Under the pieces are notes generated by a model, which was not told where the DNA came from, searched no databases, and saw only the letters and a program-made list of their open reading frames with translations. The position numbers were made by a program, and so were the translations under genes. Of a stretch of DNA of 64,000 bases, positions 7,271 to 15,670 are shown in pieces. The first letter of the stretch is position 1. Each line of letters begins with the position of its first letter. The DNA is from Tahibacter aquaticus (GTDB taxonomy: Bacteria; Pseudomonadota; Gammaproteobacteria; Xanthomonadales; Rhodanobacteraceae): the NCBI RefSeq assembly GCF_004363655.1, contig NZ_SNZH01000005.1, positions 124,750-188,749 on the forward strand, in the 5' to 3' direction.

Positions 7271-9186
7271 GGCGCCGGCCTAGCGGCGCGCAGCGCGGCG
7301 ATCAGGCCGGCGATGTCGCCGATGCCGGCCACCGGCTGCGGCAGCGCGAACGAGGTGAACAGCACGCCGGGCACGGCTTGCGGCGCGATGCAGTGGTCGC
7401 CGCTCCAGAGCTGGCGGTTGTCCTGCAGCACCTGCGCCGGCACGGCGCCCAGCGAGGTCTGCCACGAAGCGCGATAGCCCGGCGCATAGCCGACCAGCAG
7501 GTCTGGCGCCTCGGTGCGCTGGGCGGCGGAATAGATTGCCTCGGCGTCGTCGACCTGCTGTACCGCGGCCACGCCGTCGGCGGGATCGCGCAGTTCGCCC
7601 AGGCGCTGGCGCAGCTCGGCCTTGAGCGCCGCCGCGTCGGCGGCGTCGACGATGCCCTCGGGCTCGCGCCCGCGCCGGTTCAGAAACAGGCCGTTGAGGC
7701 CGAGCGCATAGGCACGCGTGCGCGACCAGTCGACCGCGGCGAACAGCGGCTGCTCCGCATCGGCGCCAGGGCGCAGTGCCATGTAGCCCTGCTCCACCAG
7801 CCAGCGGTTCAGGTGCACTTCGCGGCGGAAGCCGGCGAAGCCATGGTCGGACAGCACGATCAACCGGTCCTGCGGCCCCAGCCGGCGCACCACTTCGCCC
7901 AGTACCCGGTCGGCTTCGCGGTAGATGTCGGCAATCGCCTGGCGCGCGGTCGCGCTGGCCGCGGCGTGCAGCGGATGGGCCGTGTCGATGCCGCGCCAGA
8001 ACATATGGCTGACCCGGTCCGGCTGGACGAACACTTCGATCACCAGCTCGCTGTCGCGCCGGCCCAGCGCGTCGTAGAGCATGGCCTCGCCTTCGCGCAG
8101 CGTGGTCGCGACCATGGCCAGCCAGGCTTTTTCGTCGAGGTGGCCCTGGTTCAGTGCCCAGGTTTCTTCCGGCATGCCCAGGGTGTGGTAGTCGCCGATG
8201 CGCTGGGCCAGCTGCTGCGCATAGGCCGGCGGGGAACTCAACGGCAGGGCCGGTTCGTTGGGGTCGGCCTGCAGCGGTGCGAGGTACAGCAAGGGCCGCG
8301 GGAAGGCCTCGACCAGGTAGGCGCGAGTCATCCCGCCGATGGAACCAGCCAGTCCGGCGCTGAAGCGCAGGCGCAGCCAGCCCGACCACTGGCCGGTCTG
8401 CACGGTGACGGTATGGCCGTCCAGGGTCAGCTCGGCGCCGCCTTCGTGGGGCCGCAGCTGCAGCGGCACGCGCAGGCGGCGGCCGTCGACGTGTAGCGGG
8501 CTGGGCGGGCCTTCCAGTTCGGTCTGTACCGAGCCGTCTTCGCCGATCGGCGCCAGCAGCACGCGGCCGCCGTTGTCGGCATTGGGTACGGGCCGTGTCG
8601 CCAGCAAGGTATAGGTGCCCTGGGTGCCGAGCAGGTCGGGCACGCCCATGCCGGCCAGCATGTGCTGGATGGGATCGGGCGGATAGGTCACCGGCACGCG
8701 CAGCACGGTGGCGCGCTCGCCGGCTTCCTCGGCGGCCAGCCACAGCGGCTTGCCCTGGCGGCGCGTGCGCAGTTCGCCCGCGTCCAGCGCCAGGCGGTAG
8801 CCGAACAGCTCCAGGCTGTGCTGCGGCGGCAGCTGTTCGGCAATGCTGAAATCGGGTGCATAGCTGCCGGCGCCGCGGCGCAGGAAATCGAAAATGCCGT
8901 GCTGGCCGGGGTCGGTGCCGGTGGCGAAGCTGGCCCAGGCCACCGGCGACTGCGGCGGATTGCTGGTGGCCAGGCGCTGGTAATGGCCGCGCTCGCGCAG
9001 GGCGGCGAAGTGCGGCAGCTGGCCTTCGTCCATCCAGCGCTCGGCCAGTGCCGGATCGAAGCCGTCGAAGCCGATCACGACGGTGCGCTGCACGGCCGGC
9101 GCCGGCGGATCGCCGCTGCACGCGGCCAGCCCGGCCAGCGCCGCCAGCAGCACCGCGCCGCTGGCGCGGCGCACAGACGGCATCAT
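7267..9186 (-). CDS. Lipoprotein, type I phosphodiesterase / alkaline phosphatase superfamily
   Basis: A 639-residue protein. Start ATG 9186 overlaps the upstream stop (ATGA). The signal ends in a lipobox (LAALAGLAAC), so it is probably a lipoprotein. The enzyme domain shows VIGFDGFDPAL (first metal ligand), the Ser/Thr-containing segment SPVAWASFATG, HGIFDF, a QPDRVSHMFW metal-binding stretch and VLSDHGFAGF. These match the type I phosphodiesterase/nucleotide pyrophosphatase family, enzymes hydrolysing phosphate diesters or activated groups outside the cytoplasm. The substrate is unknown. With the genes on either side it forms one overlapped operon. Confidence 0.85.
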   Translation of the reverse strand: MMPSVRRASGAVLLAALAGLAACSGDPPAPAVQRTVVIGFDGFDPALAERWMDEGQLPHFAALRERGHYQRLATSNPPQSPVAWASFATGTDPGQHGIFDFLRRGAGSYAPDFSIAEQLPPQHSLELFGYRLALDAGELRTRRQGKPLWLAAEEAGERATVLRVPVTYPPDPIQHMLAGMGVPDLLGTQGTYTLLATRPVPNADNGGRVLLAPIGEDGSVQTELEGPPSPLHVDGRRLRVPLQLRPHEGGAELTLDGHTVTVQTGQWSGWLRLRFSAGLAGSIGGMTRAYLVEAFPRPLLYLAPLQADPNEPALPLSSPPAYAQQLAQRIGDYHTLGMPEETWALNQGHLDEKAWLAMVATTLREGEAMLYDALGRRDSELVIEVFVQPDRVSHMFWRGIDTAHPLHAAASATARQAIADIYREADRVLGEVVRRLGPQDRLIVLSDHGFAGFRREVHLNRWLVEQGYMALRPGADAEQPLFAAVDWSRTRAYALGLNGLFLNRRGREPEGIVDAADAAALKAELRQRLGELRDPADGVAAVQQVDDAEAIYSAAQRTEAPDLLVGYAPGYRASWQTSLGAVPAQVLQDNRQLWSGDHCIAPQAVPGVLFTSFALPQPVAGIGDIAGLIAALRAARPAP

Positions 9187-9413
9187 GCCGGGTCTTTGCT
9201 GGACGCCGTCGCCGCAGCCGCCTGCTGCTGGCGGCGGCGCAGGCGCCGCCAGAACCAGCGCACCGGCCAGGCCAGCACGGCGATCAGGCTGATCACGATG
9301 CCGACCAGGATGGCCCACAGCGAACCAAAGAAACTCACGCCGGCGCCCGGGCCGATATAGGCACTGGCGGGCATTGCGACACACAGAAAAAGTAGCGCCA
9401 GGAACAATCGCAT
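9183..9413 (-). CDS. Small YIGPGAG-type membrane protein
   Basis: A 76-residue protein with a cleavable-looking signal (ending PASA), the motif AYIGPGAGVSFFGSLW right after it, one membrane helix (about residues 30-50) and a strongly basic tail (RWFWRRLRRRQQQ). I recall short proteins with this YIGPGAG motif beside alkaline-phosphatase-superfamily genes in other bacteria. It is the first gene of the operon running to 4395, and its stop overlaps the next start. The divergent sulfotransferase gene begins 109 bases away, so the operon promoter lies in 9414-9522. Confidence 0.75.
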   Translation of the reverse strand: MRLFLALLFLCVAMPASAYIGPGAGVSFFGSLWAILVGIVISLIAVLAWPVRWFWRRLRRRQQQAAAATASSKDPA

Positions 9414-9522
9414 CTAGTGCTCGCCATACGCGGGAAGTCTGGCCGAGTCTAGCAAGGCTGTCGGATAGCTGAATACGCGAACGTATCCTTACACTGCCCT
9501 TCCTTCCCGGCCACGGCGCTGC

Positions 9523-10647
9523 ATGTCCATCGACGACTATCCGCCTCCACCGCCCTGGCTGGACCGCTGTCTCGGCACGCTGCTGCAGCGCTGGCCTGGC
9601 CTGATGCGGCCGCTGTCGCGCCTGGAGACCGCCAGCGTCGCCGATGCCATTGCCACGACGCAGATCGAGGCGCCGGTGTATATCGCCGGCATGGCGCGCT
9701 CAGGCTCGACCGTGCTGCTGGAAATGCTGGCCGGCCTGCCCGGCTTCGTCTCGCTGCGCTACAGCGACTACCCGCTGCACTGGCTGCCGTACTGGTGGAA
9801 TGCGCTGCGCCAGCGCCTGCCGCTGCCCCCTCCCGCGCTGGCCGAACGCGCCCACCGCGACCGCCTGCAGGTAGGGCCGCACAGCCCCGAGGCGTTCGAG
9901 GAAACCTTCTGGCAGGCGTTTTTCCCGGGCCGCCACGACGAGGCCCTCGACCAGCACCTGGGCCGCGCCGCCGCCGGCGGACCCTTCGCCGCTTTCTACC
10001 GCGACCAGTTGCGCAAGCTCCTGGCCGTGCGCCAGGGCCGGCGCTACCTGTGCAAGGGCAACTACAACATCGCGCGCCTGGCCTGCCTGCAGGCCCTGTT
10101 TGCCGATGCACGGTTCCTGGTGCCGGTGCGCGAACCGGTCGCCCAGGTCGCCTCGCTGCTCAAGCAGGACCGCTGGTTCTGCCGCTGGTCCGCCGCCGAC
10201 CCGCGCATAGGCCGGCACCTCGCGCGCCTGGGCCATTACGAGTTCGGCCCGTTCAAGCGCGTGCAGCACTGCGGCGACGGCGCCGCGGCCCAGGCTATCC
10301 GCGCCGCCTGGGACAGCGGCGATACGGCGCTGGGCTATGCCCTGCAATGGAACCAGATCTACGCCGCCCTGCTGCGCCAGCTCGACGACGATGCGGCCTT
10401 GCAGCCGGCCTGCCTGATCGTCGGTTACGAAGCGCTGTGCGCAGACCCCGCCGCCGGCATTGCCCGTATCGCCGCGCATATCGGTCTCGATGCGGCCCAG
10501 GCCGCGGCCTTGACCGAATGCTGGGCGCCGCGCCTGAGCCTGCCGGCGTATTACGACGACGGCCTCGATGCGGCCGGGCGAGCGCGCATCGAGGCCATCA
10601 CCGCAACCACCTGGGCGGCGCTGCAAAACCACATTGGCACTAGGTAA
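9523..10647 (+). CDS. Sulfotransferase family protein
   Basis: A 374-residue protein. The 5'-phosphosulfate-binding loop is seen as YIAGMARSGSTVLLEML near residue 55, and the 3'-phosphate-binding strand as ARFLVPVREPVAQVASLL near residue 205, both hallmarks of PAPS-dependent sulfotransferases. It has no signal peptide, so it is cytoplasmic. It is transcribed away from the phosphatase/sulfatase-like operon. The pairing hints at a sulfated or similarly decorated surface glycan or lipid, but the acceptor cannot be read from sequence. Confidence 0.85.
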   Translation: MSIDDYPPPPPWLDRCLGTLLQRWPGLMRPLSRLETASVADAIATTQIEAPVYIAGMARSGSTVLLEMLAGLPGFVSLRYSDYPLHWLPYWWNALRQRLPLPPPALAERAHRDRLQVGPHSPEAFEETFWQAFFPGRHDEALDQHLGRAAAGGPFAAFYRDQLRKLLAVRQGRRYLCKGNYNIARLACLQALFADARFLVPVREPVAQVASLLKQDRWFCRWSAADPRIGRHLARLGHYEFGPFKRVQHCGDGAAAQAIRAAWDSGDTALGYALQWNQIYAALLRQLDDDAALQPACLIVGYEALCADPAAGIARIAAHIGLDAAQAAALTECWAPRLSLPAYYDDGLDAAGRARIEAITATTWAALQNHIGTR

Positions 10648-10689
10648 ACCTGTACACAAAACACACCAGTGCCGCGCGCTGCCCCGCCA

Positions 10690-12168
10690 TCACGGCCGCA
10701 CGAACGGCTGCAGACCGTCGCAGAAAATGCCTTCGGCGCCAAACTGCAGGGCACAGGGGAAGAACGTGGTAATGGCATGCACGGCGCAGAAACTCTGCGC
10801 CGGATTGACCGCGCAGTTCTGCAGCAGGGCTGCCGCATTCGCCAGCGGCGCCTGCTCTACCGCAACGAGTACGTTGAGCGGACCCGGCGACGCCGCACCG
10901 GCGTGGGCGAATACGCGCAGGCTCAGGCTGCCGAGATGGAACGGCGCGGCACCGAGTCCGCTGCTGTTGCAGGTGACGATCTGCCCGCTGGCCAGGCTGC
11001 CCTGCGCCGTGCAGGTGGCATTGGGCAGGGAACTGTACAGGCCGAGGAATTCGATCTGCGGCGGCAGCCGGATATAAACGTAGCTGCTGCTCGATGACGC
11101 CTCGCCGATATTGCGATAGCCGACGACCAGCGGCCCCTGCTCCTGTCCCAGGGTATAGATTTGCGGCGAATGGCTGATGCCGTCGCTCACCAGTACGGCC
11201 ACGCGCGGGATGCGCGTCGGCACCTGCAGGCGCGCACAGCCCTGCTGCAGCGGATTGGCGATGCAGTCGGCCGGCGCAGCCTGTACGTTGTTGCTGATCG
11301 CCGCATGCACGAACAGCGGCCCGGGCACGGCCACGTCATTGGCCACGTTCACGCGCAGGGAAATGAAGCCGGTCTGCGTGTCGTACATGTACGGCGTGGT
11401 GCAGCGCACATGACCGGCAGTCGCCTGGGCGGCGCAGGTCCAGCTGGGAAGGCCGGTATGCAGCCCGCCAAAGCCGAAACCCGTCGGCAGCCAGAAGTCC
11501 ACCGTGACCGGCGTGTTCACCACGCTGTAGCCGCTGTTGCTGGTATCGAGCACCACGATGTTCTGCGTGCCGGCTTCGAACGGCGCGCCCGACCACACGG
11601 CCACCGGGCCGGCGGTGACCGTGCCGCCGCTCATACCCCAGCCGGTGATCGTCACGCGCGACGCCACATAGCTGGTGGCCGCGCTGACACAGCCGCTGTC
11701 GCTGGGGCTGGCCGTGCAAATGGGGTTCGGCGACAGCGGCAGCTGGGCATTCTGGACTGTGCCGACGAGGTTGACCGGCCCTGGCACAACACTGGGCGCA
11801 ACCATGGCATTGATGCCCAAGGAGGACGATTGCGGCATCAGGAAATGCAGGTCGGTGTTGTAGGTGCAGGTGATGTCGCGCAGGTTCGCGCCGCCGGCGC
11901 TGCACTGCCAGGAACTGCCCTGGCTGCCGATGTAGTCCACGCCGGCCGGCAAGGTGGTGCGGAAGGTGAAGGGTGCCGTGTGCACAATGCCGTCGTTGCG
12001 GTCCTGCTTCTCGAAGGACACGCCGAAGGAATAGCTGGTGCCGGAATAGATCGGTGGCGTCGGCCACACATACAGCCGCAGGCCCGCGGCAGACACCGAC
12101 GCGGCCTGACCCAGCAGCAACACGGCGGCAAGGCCGCGCAGGTACGAACGAAAGCGACAATGGCGCAT
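10690..12168 (-). CDS. Secreted protein with DUF11-like beta repeats
   Basis: A 492-residue protein. ATG 12168 is chosen because a signal peptide starts there (LRGLAAVLLLGQAASVSAAG) after GGGGGAATC. The mature part has three or more Ig-like repeats of about 120 residues, each with phrases such as TFRTTLPAGVDYIG, VDFWLPTGFGFGG and YVYIRLPPQIEFLG, and conserved Cys, as in DUF11/'conserved repeat' surface proteins. The C-terminus (GIFCDGLQP) resembles the IF-x-D-G-F tail in other exported proteins of this window. It converges on the sulfotransferase gene with a 42-base gap. Confidence 0.75.
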   Translation of the reverse strand: MRHCRFRSYLRGLAAVLLLGQAASVSAAGLRLYVWPTPPIYSGTSYSFGVSFEKQDRNDGIVHTAPFTFRTTLPAGVDYIGSQGSSWQCSAGGANLRDITCTYNTDLHFLMPQSSSLGINAMVAPSVVPGPVNLVGTVQNAQLPLSPNPICTASPSDSGCVSAATSYVASRVTITGWGMSGGTVTAGPVAVWSGAPFEAGTQNIVVLDTSNSGYSVVNTPVTVDFWLPTGFGFGGLHTGLPSWTCAAQATAGHVRCTTPYMYDTQTGFISLRVNVANDVAVPGPLFVHAAISNNVQAAPADCIANPLQQGCARLQVPTRIPRVAVLVSDGISHSPQIYTLGQEQGPLVVGYRNIGEASSSSSYVYIRLPPQIEFLGLYSSLPNATCTAQGSLASGQIVTCNSSGLGAAPFHLGSLSLRVFAHAGAASPGPLNVLVAVEQAPLANAAALLQNCAVNPAQSFCAVHAITTFFPCALQFGAEGIFCDGLQPFVRP

Positions 12169-12358
12169 TGGTGATTCCCCCGGGAATGCCGGCAAGCATC
12201 CCGGTTGCGCGGCTGGTATACATCCCCGCAAACAGGGGGGCGCGCCTGCGCGGCCAGCCTGCCTGCCCTGCCCTGCGGCGCTTGCGCGAGGCTGCGATCC
12301 GAGGCAACTTTGCCGCCGCTGGCGCCACGGCAAACGGCGCAACGGGGAGCAGGCATCG

Positions 12359-13051
12359 ATGTCGGCGTTACTGCGGGGACTGGTCGTATCGCTGGCGCTG
12401 GCAGCACCTGCTGGCGCGCAGGAATGCAATTTTTCCGCAGGCCCGCCCGCCGACTGGCGCCGCATGGATACGCCGGCCATGTCGCTGTACCTGCCGCCCG
12501 ACGCCTATGCCAAGGATATTTCCAGCGATCATTCGACCACGCACCGTTTCCTCGCCGACGGCGTGGATGTGCTGATCGACTACGGCCTGGCCAGCCAGCT
12601 GAAATTCGACGAATCCGGTGCAGTCAGCCGCCTGCTCGGCGGCAGCCCTGCCTCGGTGCTGACCGAAGTCGGCGACCGCGGCGGCGGACGCATCGGCGCC
12701 GGCTGGTCGCACCTGGGGCCGCAACAGCGACTGGCGGCCAGCCTGAGCATCCGCGTCGGCGATGCCGCGCACTGGGACGATGCCTGCCGCATCGCCGCCA
12801 GCGTGCGCCTGCTCGGCGACGTGAGCCAGCTCACGCTGCTGCGCATCGGCAAGACCGACGGCGGCCAGCGCTTCGCCGAGGTCGTAGGCAGCGACGCGCG
12901 CAAGCGCCGCCTGTTCGTCGGCGACTACGCCAGCCTCAACTGGGGCCGCATCAGTGCGATCGACAGCGCCGCCATCGTCATCACCGAGCTGCTGCGCGGC
13001 GACGACGGCGGCTATACACAACGGCAGACGCGCCTCGAACGCCAGCGCTGA
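12359..13051 (+). CDS. Exported protein with PilP-like C-terminal segment
   Basis: A 230-residue protein with a signal peptide (MSALLRGLVVSLALAAPAGA) at ATG 12359, preceded by GGGGAG. The middle is unfamiliar. The last 45 residues (RLFVGDYASLNWGRISAID, then IVITELLRGDDGGYTQR) resemble the C-terminal domain of the type IV pilus lipoprotein PilP, where the same pattern of glycine, strand and 'ITE' recurs. No pilus genes are nearby, so the similarity may reflect a shared fold. It is divergent from the DUF11-like gene and converges on the protease-operon gene. Confidence 0.65.
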   Translation: MSALLRGLVVSLALAAPAGAQECNFSAGPPADWRRMDTPAMSLYLPPDAYAKDISSDHSTTHRFLADGVDVLIDYGLASQLKFDESGAVSRLLGGSPASVLTEVGDRGGGRIGAGWSHLGPQQRLAASLSIRVGDAAHWDDACRIAASVRLLGDVSQLTLLRIGKTDGGQRFAEVVGSDARKRRLFVGDYASLNWGRISAIDSAAIVITELLRGDDGGYTQRQTRLERQR

Positions 13052-13069
13052 GCAGCACCGCACCCTGCG

Positions 13070-15670
13070 TTATCTACCTATCCAGATTTCCAGTTTGCCG
13101 CGGCCAATGGCTGGTACGCGCACGACGCGGGCCGGTTCGGCGGCGACCGGGGCGTCCTTGTATTGCTTGCGCAGCTCAAGCTTCAAACCACGCAAACGCA
13201 CCTCGGGCGCCGTGGCCACTTTTCTTGTTTCGCCGGGCAGGCGCAGGTCAGCCGCCAACAGTCGCGCCGCGGCTTCATCGGCCGGGTCGCCGTAACGTAC
13301 CTCGTTGCCAGGCGGCGCCTCGGCCACGGCCTCCTCGCCGCGCACATTCCAGCCCAGGCCGCGCAAGGTGCTGCTGACCGATCTCGCACGGTCGCGCGTG
13401 ATGCCCTTGAACTGCAGGTCGACCTGGTAGGCCGGCGGCAGATTCCAATTCAGCCGCGCCAGACTCGCCTCGACCTTGGCCCGGGTGGCCTCGCCCAGCG
13501 CGGGCTGGGTGCCGGGCCCGAGCTGCTTCAGCGCGAAGCGCCGCACGGTATCGCGCGTATCGCGCCACTCGGGCCGGTTCCAGTCCGTCGGAGCGACCTG
13601 GTCCAGTACCACCCAGGCGTTGAACAGGCCATTCGCGCCACGGCTGTCTGCCGCCCATTTGTCCAGCAAATCGGCGATGGAACGCACCAGGCTCAATTTC
13701 TGTTCGTCGGGCAGGTTGTCATTGCGCAGCAGGTTGACGAAACCTTCGGCGGTCACCTTGCGCAGATTCGCGTCCGCCGCATTGAGCAGCTCCACGCTGG
13801 CGCTGGCCGCGGCGCCGAAATTCGCCGCGGCGGTTGTCGGCGCCAGCTCGGGCGCAGACGCCGTGATCGCCGGCGCATGCAGTAACGCACCGAAATCCAG
13901 CCCAGTCAGGCGCTCGATGTCCTCGACCGGCCTGCGGTAGCGCTCCGGATCGAATTCCGCCGCCGCGTCCACGGCCTCGGGCGCCTGGGGAACCAGGAAG
14001 GCATCGACGACCAGGCGATTGCCGCTGTCCAGCGGCTGCGACACGGCGATCTTCCAATAGCTGCGCGGCAGCTTGAGCGCGCCGACGGTCGGATCGTCGT
14101 CGCGGAATACCGGCCCGGAAAAGATACTGACCCGGCTCGCGGTCTTGTTATGTTCGGTCAGCACCCAGCGCTCCAGCCTGGACCAGACCCGGCTGCGGAA
14201 CACGGGCCACTGCGGCACCGCATTCGAGTACGTGTATACAATGGCATTCAGTTCGCGCGTGGCCTCGGCAGGGTCGTCGCTCAGCGCGCCCCACGCGACT
14301 TCCTGGCGCGAAACCAGCGGCACCGGCTGCAGGTTGCTGCCGCGGAATGCTTCGGCATCGTTCTGCGCCGCCGCATCGGCCAGATCGTCGGCGCGGAATT
14401 CGCCTTCGCCCTGGGGCAATACGCGCAATTGCTGCCGGTCCACGTTGCTGGCAGAAACCCGCGCCATGCGGCGCAGCGGCTGCATCACCAGGCTGAAATT
14501 GAAATAGTCCTGCACTCGCGTGTAGTCGGCGCGGGATACAGCCGCCACGCGCGGGAACGGCACAGCCAGGCCGATAAAATCCGGGTTGTAGCCATTGCGT
14601 TCCAGCGCGGCCGCCGGTGCCGCGACGCTGCCGCTGGCCTGTGCCGCGGCCCATACTTCCGCTGGCACGTCGGCACGATTGAGCACCGCGGCATTGCGCC
14701 GGATCGTCTGCAAGGCGCCATCCAGCAAGCGCTGCGTGCGCTCCAGCTCGCCCAGGCGCGACTGCGCCACCGTAGCCGACTCCAGCGCCTTGTTGCGCAC
14801 CTCGTTGGTTGCCGCATATTGGCCGATCAGCGCCACCTGATCGACGCTGCGGCTGTTGATCAGGTACTGGGCGACATCGGCTTCGAATTTGCTCTGCACC
14901 GCCAGCAGGCCCTGGAATACGGCCTGATTCTGCCGCTGCATCACTTCCCGCCACAGCACCAGCAACAGCACGAAACCGCCGAGCAGCACGAGGGCGAGTA
15001 CGCCGAAGAAGGCTTTTTTCTGTTGGTAACGCCGTGCCACCAGCTCGCGGCTGGCATCGACCAGCCGGCGGATGTCCGGGTCGACGTTGACGAAACGCTC
15101 GGCTTCGTCGAGCGCATCGCCACTGAGCAGATAGCCGTCGTTGCCCGAGGTCGTCCATTGCCGCGCCGTCGCGGCGAGGCGGATCTGCACGAAGGATTGG
15201 CCGTTTCCGGTGCCGGTGCCTGAGCCGGTTGCGGTGCTGGTTACAGTGCCAGTGCCAGTTCCGGTCGCGACGCCCGGACCGATCCGGGCAAAACTGCCGG
15301 TGTGCGTGCCGCTGGCCGCGGCCTCCAGAATGCCGTCCGTCATCGGCACAGCCGCTTGCTGCACGACGAATCCGCTGTCGGCCTCGGCCACCTCGGCCAG
15401 CGCGGCCAGGCGCGGCGGTGTCCAGCTCGCCGCATCCACTTCCGACAGGGCAATCAGTTCGGCGGCCCAGTAGTCGAGTATGCCCTGGGCGTTCTCGCGC
15501 TCTGTCGCATCGGCCATGCTGCGGCCGCTGGCAGCGACGGCCGCGACGAAGGCGTCGATACGCGCGATCTTGTCGGCGTCGCTACCGGTGGTGTCGCGCC
15601 GCAGCTGGCTATGCAGCTGGCGCATTTCGGCAAACGAAGCAAAGCCGCCGTAGGGCTGGTTGTCAGGCAT
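13070..15670 (-). CDS. Large membrane-anchored protein of EAD-trypsin operon
   Basis: An 866-residue protein. Residues 8-75 are a helical domain (FASFAEMRQLHSQLRRDTTG). Residues 132-157 form a Gly/Thr linker (GTGTGTVTSTATGSGTGTG). Residues 220-240 are one membrane helix (AFFGVLALVLLGGFVLLLVLW). The large C-terminal part ends in a domain of about 120 residues (AYQVDLQFKGITRDRARSVS, then EVRYGDPADEAAARLLAADL) resembling SPOR/LytR_C-type repeats. Its start overlaps the end of the upstream gene by 8 bases. With the protease at 17006-18130 it looks like the membrane output or receptor part of a three-component system. I recognise no enzymatic motif. Confidence 0.75.
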   Translation of the reverse strand: MPDNQPYGGFASFAEMRQLHSQLRRDTTGSDADKIARIDAFVAAVAASGRSMADATERENAQGILDYWAAELIALSEVDAASWTPPRLAALAEVAEADSGFVVQQAAVPMTDGILEAAASGTHTGSFARIGPGVATGTGTGTVTSTATGSGTGTGNGQSFVQIRLAATARQWTTSGNDGYLLSGDALDEAERFVNVDPDIRRLVDASRELVARRYQQKKAFFGVLALVLLGGFVLLLVLWREVMQRQNQAVFQGLLAVQSKFEADVAQYLINSRSVDQVALIGQYAATNEVRNKALESATVAQSRLGELERTQRLLDGALQTIRRNAAVLNRADVPAEVWAAAQASGSVAAPAAALERNGYNPDFIGLAVPFPRVAAVSRADYTRVQDYFNFSLVMQPLRRMARVSASNVDRQQLRVLPQGEGEFRADDLADAAAQNDAEAFRGSNLQPVPLVSRQEVAWGALSDDPAEATRELNAIVYTYSNAVPQWPVFRSRVWSRLERWVLTEHNKTASRVSIFSGPVFRDDDPTVGALKLPRSYWKIAVSQPLDSGNRLVVDAFLVPQAPEAVDAAAEFDPERYRRPVEDIERLTGLDFGALLHAPAITASAPELAPTTAAANFGAAASASVELLNAADANLRKVTAEGFVNLLRNDNLPDEQKLSLVRSIADLLDKWAADSRGANGLFNAWVVLDQVAPTDWNRPEWRDTRDTVRRFALKQLGPGTQPALGEATRAKVEASLARLNWNLPPAYQVDLQFKGITRDRARSVSSTLRGLGWNVRGEEAVAEAPPGNEVRYGDPADEAAARLLAADLRLPGETRKVATAPEVRLRGLKLELRKQYKDAPVAAEPARVVRVPAIGRGKLEIWIGR

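Noticed and set aside
6500-9395. Long plus-strand frames opposite the phosphatase operon
   Set aside because: Arg/Gln/Gly-rich antisense reading of GC-rich genes; no start signals, and the minus strand has clear catalytic motifs.
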